DNA of 64,000 nt, taken from positions 40,352,001-40,416,000 of the forward strand of contig CM060895.1 of the NCBI GenBank assembly GCA_030762935.1. The letters are read 5' to 3'. A program made the position numbers and the translations under genes. Under the pieces are notes generated by a model. That model searched no databases, had not been told where the DNA came from, and worked only from the letters and a program-made list of their open reading frames with translations. Positions 11,411 to 20,802 of the stretch are shown piece by piece. Position 1 is the stretch's first letter, and every line of letters begins with the position of its first letter. This DNA is from Hymenopus coronatus (Eukaryota > Arthropoda > Insecta > Mantodea > Hymenopodidae).

Positions 11411-12520
11411 ACTATTTTTACTATTATTAGTTTATTTGTATTATTACCAATATTATTACTATTATTATTACTATTATTATGATGCACATTTTAGCTGTAA
11501 TATATGACTATTTAAAATGCTTCTCCAACGAAGCATTTCATTTGAATTTTTTATCAAATACCCTAAAGATAAAAGCATATAACATTAATTGAATATTGAA
11601 ACTAAATGTACTTCTCTGATTCTAGACCTGGAGATATTTTTTGGACATATTCATTGTTGAAAACACTGCTCACAACAGTAAGTTGAACCAAATATAGATA
11701 CGATATACATTGTAAATACGCCTTGCAAATGTGCGTATATTAGGGAGTCACTCCTCTGGCAGACATTTAAAATATATATTATCCCTAGTTCGAAGGCATC
11801 TCCGCCACTTAGTGATGTGTATAGGAAGCACAGGTGAAAGAGACGGTCGGAGAATCTGAGGTTTTGGGCGATGTAGGCAAGGACGCCTTTCAGTGCAGTG
11901 TTCCTTCTGTGTCGTTTTCCCCCATTTCTAGGTTTGGAATTCCCCGTTAATGTGGTTACGCGTTCAAGTATTGTTTACAATGTAATCAGATGTTTCTCCA
12001 TATAAAATCAGATGCATACCTAAAGATTTAAGCGCTCGTGTGATATTTAGCACTATGATGAAAACACGCACAGGAAACAGGTATTTTAACATTAAAGTGC
12101 AAAGTTTCCGACTAGCAATTTTAAAAAAATAATAGAAATCCCACGAATTCTGCAATAGATATAACTTAAATTCAATCGCTGAGTGAATAAATAAATATAT
12201 AAAAATAAATAAATATTGAGAATTAATATTAAAAGCTCTTTACTTACATATACTCTGGCCACGAACACTTCTAATGTATAGTTTGCACTTACCTGTAATA
12301 AAACAAAATCAATCGTTAGAAATTTACGAGAATAGTTTGAATTTATTACAATATATCTGTTCCTTTATATCTGAAACATAATTATAAATAATATAATTAC
12401 CTATATAATTATAAATACATAGGCTAAACAAACTAAGAGATAAGATAGATCCTATCTTTTTCTAAATAATTACCTACTATAATTATTCAGAATTCAAGAT
12501 TCAGAATCAGGTGCTTTATA
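11411..12520. other. AT-rich stretch with (ATT)n at its left end
   Basis: After the (ATT)n tract no feature is recognisable. The part at 11760-11930 is more GC-rich but unassigned. A small perfect hairpin, ATCAGGTG / CACCTGAT, spans 12507-12531 at the edge of the next PAL copy. Confidence 0.4.
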
Positions 12521-13024
12521 AAACACCTGATGTGTTCCATTCACATGCCTTTCTTTAGCTGTTCCGAAATAAACGTTCCTTACAAAAGAGTATTCCTTTA
12601 TCGGTATTATGCCAAACATTTGCAGAATAGTCTTATGAGTTGCTTCTTTGTAAGTAGAAGGGAAATCAGGAAATTCTCGGACTAAATCGATAATTAAATC
12701 TTTTAAAAGCTAGTCGCTATGTGAAACAATTGAAATTCCGTTCTCTTAACTTGCTAGGACTAAACAAAGGACAGAAATAAAAGAAAAATATTTTCCTGTT
12801 TGAGAAAATGTTTAAGTAGACAACTTGAAAATGAAACCAATAACTCGGAATATCTCGAAAATGATTAACTATTTAAAAAAAAAAGAAAATAGAAATTGTA
12901 TGACAAATTTTGCTGTCCACAAACATCCCCCACCTCTCATCCGCATACGTACACACCCACATGTTTCTAAGAATGCTTTATTTGGATTTATGGGACCTCA
13001 AAACATGTATTTCCAGTCAAACAT
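12521..13024 (-). mobile_element. PAL copy 7, internally deleted
   Basis: The left end is intact (CACCTGATGTGTTCCATTCA). The sequence jumps from the block near AAATAGAAATTGTATGACA directly to CTGTCCACAAACATCCCC (the microsatellite-side block), so about 300 bp are missing. It stops at CATGTATTTCCAGTC, before the palindrome. Confidence 0.8.
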
Positions 13025-13251
13025 TGCTATGTACAATAATTTTCTAGACGCCAGTATCGCGAATTTTAATTTGCTGCTCAACATTCTTTCGTCTTTCTCA
13101 TCATTTACATGCATTGCAAACAGAACGCAAAATATGGAGTTCCTGCGATGCAGTATTCTAAATGTAGCTTGAGAACTGTTCAGTTTTTTTTAAAGAATTA
13201 ATCAAAATCATAATCAGTTTTGATTACATTATTGAGACCGGTGCCGTTGTT

Positions 13252-13252
13252 C

Positions 13253-13288
<36 letters not shown>
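13252..13288. repeat. (AAT)n microsatellite
   Basis: About 12 units directly upstream of a LINE 3' fragment. A second (AAT)n tract follows that fragment at 13746. Confidence 0.9.
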
Positions 13289-13300
13289 TTAATTATTATT

Positions 13301-13745
13301 TAGGCCCACAGGTCGTAGGTGAACAGTACAGACTCGGAAGCAAGAATGAAATAAAATTATATACAGATATTCATAGTGATATTAGAAAACGAAGGTTAAA
13401 ATTTTATGGACATAGCAAACAAATGAATTCTAACAGGCTCACAAAACAAGTCATTGAATTTTATGAAAATAGAAGCAAATCACATGAAATGGATTGGGGA
13501 AGTAAAAAAATGATTTAAAATTAGCAGGAATTACACAAGAAGATATGCTCTTCAGAAAACAAAGTTCATAAAGGCAAGTTGACCACGAGGACAGGCCGAA
13601 GAAGAAAACTGGAACAATGTGGACAGACGAGAGAAAAGAAGCCGACAGCCAGAGAATGAGAGAAATATGGGTTCAAAGGAAAACAAAAGAGACGTTTCTA
13701 GGTACTTTGCGTAGTCCCTCATGGGCTCATTCGTGAAAAAAAAAG
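13301..13745 (+). pseudogene. Non-LTR retrotransposon ORF2 C-terminal fragment
   Basis: The plus strand reads KRRLKFYGHSKQMNSNRLTK, then QVIEFYENRSKSHEMDW, the post-RT C-terminal region common to insect LINE ORF2 proteins (R..R.KFYGH.-RM-..RL.K pattern). Further on, GQTREKKPTARE resembles the usual '(W)TEERK--HSERM' segment in a shifted frame. Frameshifts and stops make it dead. It is severely 5'-truncated and flanked on both sides by (AAT)n, the kind of microsatellite tail some LINE clades use. Confidence 0.7.
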
Positions 13746-13746
13746 A

Positions 13747-13791
<45 letters not shown>
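13746..13791. repeat. (AAT)n microsatellite, probable LINE tail
   Basis: About 15 AAT units directly after the LINE fragment. A 102-codon frame with a poly-Ile run on the other strand is only translated microsatellite. Confidence 0.9.
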
Positions 13792-13972
13792 TTCTTTAAT
13801 ATTTGCCCTAATTTCCTTCTTCATATGTTTTACTTCGAAGATCTTTGGATATGTCTGCAATCAGTTGGTAATTATAGACTAACTTTGTAGTAAATGTATT
13901 TCCATCTATTTACGTATAAATTTATTGCTTTTTTATTCTACCTCATTACAGTATAAGGACTATTGTAGTTGA

Positions 13973-14060
13973 ACCAAAAATTCGATGTCAACATTTCAGT
14001 GGAAACAATCTGGGGGCTCAAAACAAGTAATTCCGATGAAATGTTTATGAAAAGAATTGA
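13973..14060. mobile_element. Two small PAL fragments in opposite orientations
   Basis: 13973-14007 reads ACCAAAAATTCGATGTCAAC in the plus orientation. 14010-14060 reads GGGCTCAAAACAAGTAATTC with CGATGAAATG in the minus orientation. Both come from the palindrome-adjacent block, so this is a collapsed inverted pair. Confidence 0.55.
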
Positions 14061-14511
14061 TAAGCATTATGCGTAGTTTATCAGTTGAATTCTATAATAC
14101 GCTATATGAAATAAAATTACATTTTATCTGTGTTAGTCTATGTGGCTTCAAATTATTGGTACAGAATAGCCCAACAAGAGTTATCACAGGACACAAACGA
14201 CGCTTCCCGTTTTGTAATGTAGACATTTCGAAGCGATGTCTTCCTAAACAACATTCCATTTTGTGAGAAAATTGTGTTAATATAAAGAGTAGTTGTATTT
14301 TATGCAGTTAAGAGCACTTGGTAGGTTTAAGAAAATCTTTTTTACGTTTTTGAATCTGGGTATTGCGTAATATTTACCGTCTTTAGCACGTACATACAAT
14401 GTATATAGTATGGAGAAGGTATTGTATTCCGCCCAAAAATTTGATGCCGAAATTTCAACGAAAATATGTATTTTGAGGTACCTTGAGTATAAAAAAAAGA
14501 AAAAGAAAATC

Positions 14512-15236
14512 ATTTTTGCTTTCTCTAGCCCGTATGTACAATGTGCATACAGAAAGTATAGTATTCCACCCAATAATTCGATGTCAAGATTTTACCGGAA
14601 ATATATTTATTGAGGTACCCTGAGTCTGAAAACAACATTTTTTTGTAGAATAAAGATGTGTGTGTGTGTGAACAGCATAGCTCAAAAATGCAAAAACCGT
14701 TAAATACCAAACTTAAATACTAAGTTTAGCATCATTCAAGGATGCGAAACCACAAACTACCTTTTACATGTAAATATTTTGAGTTGTGTTTTTCTCAAAA
14801 ATTGCTCCAACGATTTTGATTAAAACATCGTATATTAAAGATATTTACATCGAAAATAAAATGTATATTTTGAATTTTGTGGAAATAGCGTGTGAAGACC
14901 TCGTTATTCTGGATGACTTTTGGAATTTTGCATAACAGTTAAACCGTAAGAGATAGACAAAATGCACAAAAAATGTAGTTCTCGTTAAAACACATAATGC
15001 TCTTCTTGTAAATTTGACTGTTTTCGAGATACTCATTATTTATTTCAATTTTAAACTACCTAACATTTCCCAAACGGCACCATGGAAAAGGAACCGAACC
15101 TCCAATTGTTTGACATAGCGTTCAGCTTTTAAAGTATATGACCAATGCTAAGAATCCCCTTATTTCCCTTTTGTTTACAAGGAAGCCTACCAGCAATCCT
15201 GCTAATGACTATTTCGATTAGCATAATATAGATCAA
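14512..15236 (+). mobile_element. PAL copy 8b, nested in PAL copy 9
   Basis: Starts with CATTTTTGCTTTCTCTAG and a recognisable palindrome (GTATGTACAATGTGCATAC), then follows the standard block order up to TCGATTAGCATAATATAGAT. The last about 90 bp of the non-palindromic end are missing. It interrupts copy 9 in an A-rich tract. Confidence 0.8.
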
Positions 15237-15246
15237 ATAATAAAAA

Positions 15247-15247
<1 letters not shown>

Positions 15248-15287
<40 letters not shown>
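15248..15287. repeat. (TG)n microsatellite at the PAL microsatellite site
   Basis: About 20 TG units at the same relative position as the CA/GA tracts in other PAL copies. Confidence 0.95.
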
Positions 15288-15288
<1 letters not shown>

Positions 15289-15710
15289 GACATAGCTCAA
15301 AAATGAAACATCGGTTAAATAGCAAACTTAGTATTTAGGTTCAGTTTCTTCAAAGAAAGCGACACGGCGATTTTCTTGCCTCGCCTGCAACTATTCTTTT
15401 CAGGAACATTTTTCGAAAATTTTGACTTTCTCAAAAATGGTTGAATAAAATACCATATGTATAGGTTTAAGATATTTTCGTAACAAACGAAATGTATATC
15501 TTGAATTTTCTGGGAATAGCGTCTGAAGAGCTCTTCATTCTGGATGACTTCTGTTTAACTTTTGTATAAATGGTAAACCGTAAGAAGTAGGCAAAAACTT
15601 ACTGCACAAGAAATGAAAATCTCGCAAAACGCACAATTTATGCCATATATATACTTTTTATTGCATCTTTAACCATTTCACGCACGGAGCTTCTTCTTCG
15701 ACTCGCTAAG

Positions 15711-16835
15711 ATGGCCAAGAAAAGACTGCGCAGACTCGCCGCTGCTAAGGCAGCACCCGTCGCCTCTTCCTCGGCAGCCGCCAAGGAGGCAGCCTCTCCG
15801 TTGATACCGGTCCCGGCAAGCCCTGCTTCGCCGGCCGCCACCGCAGTCTCGCCGCAACTGCAGCCGCAGTTGCCGCCAACACCACCGACGCCTCCACCCA
15901 GCTCTACGACGCCGCCCCGGTTCAGTGCCGTGGTACGGGGGGTCCCTAGGGACCTTACCACCCGGCATCTGCTCACCGCCGTGCAGTCGCGGTGGCCTTC
16001 ATGCTTGAGGGCCACCCGCATTTACTGCGCCCGGGGACCAACGCCGCTCGTCCGCCTGGAGATACAGGACCAGGCTGACCTGGAAGCTGCCTTGGCGTCA
16101 GGGTTGCCCTTATTAGGGCGACTTCTGGTCGTCGAGGCTAGCCGACAGGAACGCCATCGGCCCTGCCGACGCTGCTGTGCCTACGGCCACACCGCTGAAG
16201 TCTGCTCTTCGACACCGAGGTGCCACTACTGCGGTACCAACTCCACCACCACCGAGTGCACTGGGCATGATCTCCGCCGACGCCGCCGATTCTGTGCCAC
16301 CTGTCGTGGCACAGGACACTACACAGGGCAAGCCCAGTGCCCTCTCTACCCAAGGAGCAGCACTTCATCACCAACTTCTGCCCGCCGTACCACTCCACCG
16401 CAGACAACCACCACTGAGGCCTCACCACCTGCACTCTCAACAGACGCAGCGACGCGAGAAGCCATTCAGGACCTCCACGCGGAGATCCTGAACGTCGGCG
16501 CTCGAATAGCTGCTCTGGAAGAGACATGCAGCCTCCTGACACAGAAGCTGCAGGAACTGCAAGCTTCTAACGCCGCAGCAGCCACCAGCCAGCAGACTTC
16601 AGCCGCCGACCTGTCCACCAGGATCGACGCCCTCATGCAGCCTCTGAGGCAGGTTCTCCTGCAGCAAGCTGCATATTCTGCTGAGCTCTTTCAAACCAAA
16701 CGTCAGCAACCCATCACTGCTCCTCCTCCTGCACAGGCTGAGGGGCACGCACGGCTCGGGAATGCCCGACCACCGACGGAGTGGAAGACTACTGGGAGCT
16801 TCGTGGAGCAATTCCGAAGCAGGTACAATCCATAA
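15711..16835 (+). CDS. Retrotransposon ORF1 (gag-like, CCHC zinc-knuckle protein), intact
   Basis: 374 residues, uninterrupted. Residues 1-69 are basic then Ala/Pro/Ser/Thr-rich and probably disordered. Residues 70-150 (FSAVVRGVPRDLTTRHLL, then VRLEIQDQADLEAAL) fit the RRM-like/PRE-C2HC domain found before the zinc knuckles in ORF1 of I/Jockey/R1-type LINEs. Three knuckles follow: C152-C165 (CX2CX4HX4C), C171-C183 (the expected His is missing; CHYCGTNSTTTEC), and C195-C210 (CX2CX4HX6C). Residues about 245-290 form a likely coiled coil (ARIAALEETCSLLTQKLQEL). In this family ORF1 binds element RNA and forms ribonucleoprotein particles. The start is the first ATG, 33 bp after the 5' boundary. 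GC content and codon use differ sharply from the flanks. Overlapping frames on both strands are shadows. Function is inferred from the family. Confidence 0.85.
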   Translation: MAKKRLRRLAAAKAAPVASSSAAAKEAASPLIPVPASPASPAATAVSPQLQPQLPPTPPTPPPSSTTPPRFSAVVRGVPRDLTTRHLLTAVQSRWPSCLRATRIYCARGPTPLVRLEIQDQADLEAALASGLPLLGRLLVVEASRQERHRPCRRCCAYGHTAEVCSSTPRCHYCGTNSTTTECTGHDLRRRRRFCATCRGTGHYTGQAQCPLYPRSSTSSPTSARRTTPPQTTTTEASPPALSTDAATREAIQDLHAEILNVGARIAALEETCSLLTQKLQELQASNAAAATSQQTSAADLSTRIDALMQPLRQVLLQQAAYSAELFQTKRQQPITAPPPAQAEGHARLGNARPPTEWKTTGSFVEQFRSRYNP

Positions 16836-17057
16836 CGTCTACGTCCTATTCTCTCCTCAAATTTCCACCCTTTATTTCCTTTCCAATATCACCTCTACTC
16901 CCTAGGCTGCAGTCAGGTTCCATGGCTGTTAGCCTAGAAACAACCTTACACCCGCTCCCGCACAACGTGCGGCAGCTTCCTATCTTTCGCCGACTAACGC
17001 GGGTGCATCAGCGGGACCGCGCAAAGCCACGAGATTCACAACAATCTACTGTTATAA

Positions 17058-17173
17058 CGTGGAGGGGTTTTTTAGTGGGTATGCCGCATGAGGAAGCGGA
17101 GAGTCCCACATATCCTCCCAGCCATTGCACTTCGGCTGGGGGTTGAATGCGTAACGCATTTTTCCCCTCCACG
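17058..17173 (+). ncRNA. Structured 3' UTR of the half-LINE: 10-bp closing stem with three internal hairpins
   Basis: CGTGGAGGGG (17058-17067) pairs perfectly with CCCCTCCACG (17164-17173). Inside it are three hairpins: GTGGG/CCCAC (17075-17079/17105-17109) continuing to CCGC/GCGG (17084-17087/17096-17099); CCCAGCC/GGCTGGG (17117-17123/17134-17140); and AATGCG/CGCATT (17146-17151/17155-17160). The result is a four-way junction ending 2-3 nt before the A tail. LINE 3' UTR structures are known to be bound by the cognate reverse transcriptase; that role here is inferred. Confidence 0.65.
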
Positions 17174-17565
17174 GTAAAAAAAGAAAAAAAAAAAAAAAAA
17201 AAAAAAAAAAATTAACCATTACCGAGATATTCCGTGTTACTGGTTTCAGTTTTTAGCTACTTAAACTGTTCTTAAACGGGAAGATACCTTCTTTACGTGT
17301 CTCGTTTGTTTACTCCTAACAAGCAAAGAGAACCAAAATTCAATTGTTTCATATAGCGACTGATTTTAAAAGATCTGACATTGCTTTAACTTGTGCATTC
17401 CCTTATTTTCCTTCTGCTTACAAGGAAGCAAGTAAGAAGACCAATTCTGTTAATGTTTATCTCGATTTGCATTGTCAACATAAAACAATAATCTTTTGTA
17501 ACAAAGGTTTGTTTTTGGAACAGTTGGAAAAGTCATGTGGATGCTACGCATCAGCTTTTTTTATG

Positions 17566-17886
17566 CTTCGCATGAGCGCACTGTAATTTTTGAAAAAGTC
17601 AATTGCAGATACGTGGTGGATTATTTGGCTCGCGGTGCAGTCCAATTTAGCGAACACAACTTCAGCGACAGTTGATGAATCGCTTCGTTGTTCCACTCTC
17701 TAGATGTCAATATTTCATCCTGAAACGTTGCTGCCGCTCTAGCAGCTCGTAAGTTTGCCCATTTGCTAAGATTCATTAATACGACTTTTCTCTTTTTACC
17801 TACAAGAATGCGTTTCGCCACAAAATAACAAGATCGCAAAACCCCATCCCGTGAATTACGGTGTTAAATGATAAATGTGCCACATA
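17566..17886. other. No feature recognised
   Basis: Spacer between PAL copy 9 and the RT pseudogene. The 72-codon minus-strand frame (17621-17839) has no recognisable family. Confidence 0.35.
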
Positions 17887-18230
17887 CACATAACCAGTGA
17901 AAGAGAACTAGCGGGTTTTAGAGAGGAAAAATCCTGCATTGACCATATCAATACAATAAGAATAATTTTAGAACAGTTTTATGAATACCAATCGCCGCTA
18001 TACCTGATTTTTGTAGATTTTGAAAGAACATTCGAATACATTACCCAAACAAATTATGGATAGCTATGAGAATATTTGGAATTCCAGAAAAGATTTTGGG
18101 ATTGTGCAAGAAATGTATAACAATTTTTTCATATCAGGTAGAACAAAACGGAAAGCTATCAAACCTTTCTCAGTGAATAATGGTGTCAAACAAGAATGTG
18201 TATTATCACCAATACTATTCTTGATAGTTT
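17887..18230 (+). pseudogene. Non-LTR reverse transcriptase pseudogene, 5' part
   Basis: Reads AGFREEKSCIDHINTIRIIL and YLIFVDFERTFEYI, the RT palm motif with the first catalytic Asp (consensus F-DFEKAFD). After a frameshift near 18055-18063 it reads GVKQECVLSPILFLIV, the G-RQG--LSP-LF motif with Gly replaced by Glu. The endonuclease domain and the later catalytic motif (YADD-type) are missing. The sequence breaks off at a PAL insertion. Confidence 0.8.
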
Positions 18231-18533
18231 AGAAAAAGTTCCATGTAAAGGTTAGTTGGGGGTGGGGAGATTTTCTTGAAAATCTTCGTGTCGCATCCTT
18301 GGAAGATACCAAACTAAAATACCAAGTTTGGTATTCAACGGTCTTTTCGTTTCTGAGAAAAAAAACACACACACCACCCACCCACACACACGGTCCTGTT
18401 TCCAAAAATGCTTTTTTGGATTCAGGGGGACCAAAACATGTATTTCTGGTGAAATCTCGGCATCTAATTTTTGGGTGGAATACAATACCTTCTCTATACA
18501 TTATATGCATAGTACGTGTAGAGAAAGTAAAAA
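18231..18533 (-). mobile_element. PAL copy 10, truncated, inserted in the RT pseudogene
   Basis: Starts in the middle block (AAAAAGTTCCATGTAAAGG) and reads to a well-kept palindromic end (CATAGTACGTGTAGAGAAAG then TAAAAA). The distal about 570 bp are absent. LINE-derived sequence lies on both sides. Confidence 0.85.
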
Positions 18534-18539
18534 TACAAA

Positions 18540-19135
18540 TAAATTGTAGATAGACAACCACGAAATAGAAATAAGGCAATATTTTAGATATTTGGGATGT
18601 AGTGTATCTCAAAACGGAGGAACGGACCAAAATATAGACAAAATAAATGTTTTCTCACTAGTGAGAACATTATGGAATTCACAGAATATTCAAAGAAATA
18701 CTAAAATTAGAAATTTTAATTGTTGTACGGATGTGAAACCTGGAATAAGACACAAAAAATAAATTAAAAAATATATGCAAACTTTTATTAATCAATGTCT
18801 AAGATACATACTGAGAAATTGGTGGCCAAAAATCATTAGCAACACTACATTATGAGAAATAACAAAAGTTACCATTTGATAGAGGAATAAAGAAGCGTAA
18901 ATGGACATAGATTAGACATATACTGTGAAAGCATCGTGAAATATACGATAGCTAACAGGTATTGGAATGGAATCCACTCAGAGAAAGGAGGACTGGAAGA
19001 GCTAGGGTAATTCGGAGAAGAACAATAGAAGCGTAATTGAGAAATGAATAGATCAAAGAAGAAGATACAAATCTTGTCAAGGAATAGAGTTCATGGCAAG
19101 GATTTGTTGCGGCCCCATGTTCCACCTAAGAATTA
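18540..19135 (+). pseudogene. Non-LTR ORF2 pseudogene, 3' part
   Basis: Reads FRYLGCSVSQNGGTDQNID (post-RT 'YLG--I---G' segment), then LRYILRNWWPKIISN, then RKWT-IRHIL, QVLEWNPLRERRTGRARV and IRRRTIEA (the 'RKW-WIGH.L' and 'G-RP--TWRR' C-terminal motifs of RTE/CR1-like ORF2 proteins). Several stops interrupt it. With the 17887-18230 part it makes one deleted LINE split by PAL copy 10. Confidence 0.75.
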
Positions 19136-19146
19136 AAGGAAATCAC

Positions 19147-19312
19147 GATACACATAACTTACTCTACATCTCCGTAACAAATTGTCAAAAAACTAATTCT
19201 TCTAACTACATCATACTAATCGATATAAATTGGTAGAAATTGTCTATTATTTGCTTCTTTGTGTGTAGAAGGGAATACACTATGCTACTGCGTTAGTCAG
19301 CTCTATTAAAAG
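19147..19312 (-). mobile_element. PAL copy 11a, non-palindromic end only
   Basis: Decayed terminus (ACATAACTTACTCTACATCT) and block 8 (CATCATACTAATCGATATAA) up to TTAAAAGCT, then the sequence switches into (TG)n. Confidence 0.7.
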
Positions 19313-19319
19313 CTGTGTG

Positions 19320-19358
<39 letters not shown>

Positions 19359-20065
19359 CGTGTACTGGATAACTGAAAAACGTAAAGTCCGTTGATTATC
19401 AAACTTGATATTTATGTTCAGCACGCCTCAAGGATGTGACACGAAGATTCTCAAGAAAGTCTCCCTAACCAAAACATGGAAACATTTTCGAAAAATTGTA
19501 TTTGCTCAAAAATTGTATTAAAGATTTTGATTAAAGTGTCATATTTAACATATTTACCAGACAATATGATATAATGAGTTTTCGGTGAATAGGCTCTAAA
19601 GATCTCTTCATTCTGGATGACTTTCGTACAACTGGTAAATTGTAAGACAAAGGCTAAAAGACTACCACACAAAAATGTACATCTTGTTTAAACTCAGTTT
19701 CTGAATTTTTTTGTGGAGTTAACCATTTCCGAGATATTCCTTGTTATTGGTTTCTATTTTAAAATAGTTAAAAACTTTTCTCAAACGGGAATTTTGTCAA
19801 TTCCTTTTCTTTTGTGTTACTCCTGGGCATGTAAAGAGAACTGAATTTCTATCACATAGCAATCAGCTTTTAAAACATTTGACTGTCCGTTTAGCCTAGT
19901 GTGTTCCATTACTTCCCTTCTACTTATAAGGACATAAGTAATAACATTATTTTTGTTAATGTTTATCTGTATGAGCATGAAGTAGGTTGAAGAATACGTT
20001 TTTGTAAGAATAAATTGTTACAGAATAGGTAGAAAAAGGGATGTGAATGAAAAGTTTGGTTTTTC
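19313..20065 (+). mobile_element. PAL copy 11b, starts at its (TG)n site
   Basis: Begins inside the microsatellite (19314-19357), then CTGGATAACTGAAAAACG and the normal block order to GGTAGAAAAAGGGATGTG. The palindromic end is missing. It is joined head-to-head with copy 11a at the TG tract. Confidence 0.8.
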
Positions 20066-20802
20066 CTTTCTTCAACTTATAAGAATTTCCAATAATATAC
20101 TTCAATTTTATTGCTGCTTTGATACTGTTACTTCAGCCTGACGGTTTTATGTCCATTCATCAATGTTTCCATTATCAACGAAAAATGTTTTCCGGATATT
20201 GCGTCGAGACAGTTTTCCGGAAAATTGCTTTCCCGGAAACACTAATATGTAACGGCTCTGAGGGAAGAATTGGCTGCAATTCCAGGAAGATTCTGAAAAA
20301 TATACCAAACCTTTACTGCTAGAAAATAATTCACCTTGATCTAGCCTGAATGTAAGCAATAAACTATCAGTGTACATAAACTACTAAGTATAGTACAATA
20401 CAAGCGTGTAGATGTCATCTGTTTAACCAGACATGATCTCAGTTACAACGTTGAGAACATATATGATTTGTCCTGCCTTTCATAGATTTGCAAGAAAATA
20501 TTTTGAAAAGTCGACTCATTAGGCCCTTTCCTTGCATTAGGGTGAGAAAATCATATTGACTCCCTACAGAGTAGTGAGCGCATACTATCTATGATGCTCT
20601 TGTGAATTGTTTCTGCATTACAGAAGCAATCGTAACTTCGCTAGTGGTGCTTAATTTTAAGATGATTATTTCATATATTTTCAGAGAAATGTTTAATCCT
20701 TAATGAAGCCACCCACAAAAGAAACATCCTTCTTTAAGTTTGAACGAAACCCTAAATTAAAATAAATGCTTTACTTAATTATTTAGTTATGTACTTAATG
20801 TA
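20066..20802. other. No feature recognised
   Basis: AT-rich. The short frames at 20119-20377 on both strands overlap each other and match nothing known. Confidence 0.35.

Larger units (their letters stand above)
15669..17220 (+). mobile_element. ORF1-only non-LTR retrotransposon ('half-LINE'), with target duplication
   Basis: A GC-rich insertion within AT-rich PAL copy 9. The same 9 bp, TTAACCATT, lie at 15669-15677 and 17212-17220. Removing the insertion restores the PAL block TTTAACCATTACCGAGATA. The element proper (15678-17211, about 1.53 kb) has a 33-bp 5' leader, one intact gag-type ORF, a 340-bp 3' UTR with strong hairpins, and an A tail of about 36 nt. No endonuclease or reverse transcriptase coding sequence is present, so it must have been mobilised in trans. 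An intact ORF and a nearly pure tail indicate recent insertion. Confidence 0.85.
14372..17565 (+). mobile_element. PAL copy 9, split by a PAL insertion and a half-LINE insertion
   Basis: Three segments belong to one element: 14372-14510 (decayed palindrome to the A-rich block), 15237-15668 (the (TG)n site through the AAACCGTAAGA block), and 17221-17565 (ACCGAGATATTCCGTGTTAC to AAGTCATGTGGATG and CATCAGCTTTTTTT). Joined, they make about 910 bp, the expected full length. PAL copy 8b occupies the first gap and the ORF1-only retrotransposon the second. Confidence 0.8.

Noticed and set aside
13552..13860. 102-codon minus frame with a poly-Ile run
   Set aside because: The Ile run is the (AAT)n tail of the LINE fragment; the remainder is antisense to LINE sequence.
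15638..16021. 127-codon Gly/Ala-rich minus frame
   Set aside because: Antisense of the Ala/Pro-rich N-terminus of ORF1.
16138..16542. 134-codon and other long frames antisense or out of phase to the half-LINE ORF1
   Set aside because: Shadow frames caused by high GC content and few stops; the 374-codon frame carries the zinc knuckles and is the real one.
16781..17146. 121-codon frame downstream of ORF1 in the half-LINE
   Set aside because: It overlaps the 3' UTR with its stable hairpins and shows no endonuclease or RT motif, so it is not a hidden ORF2.
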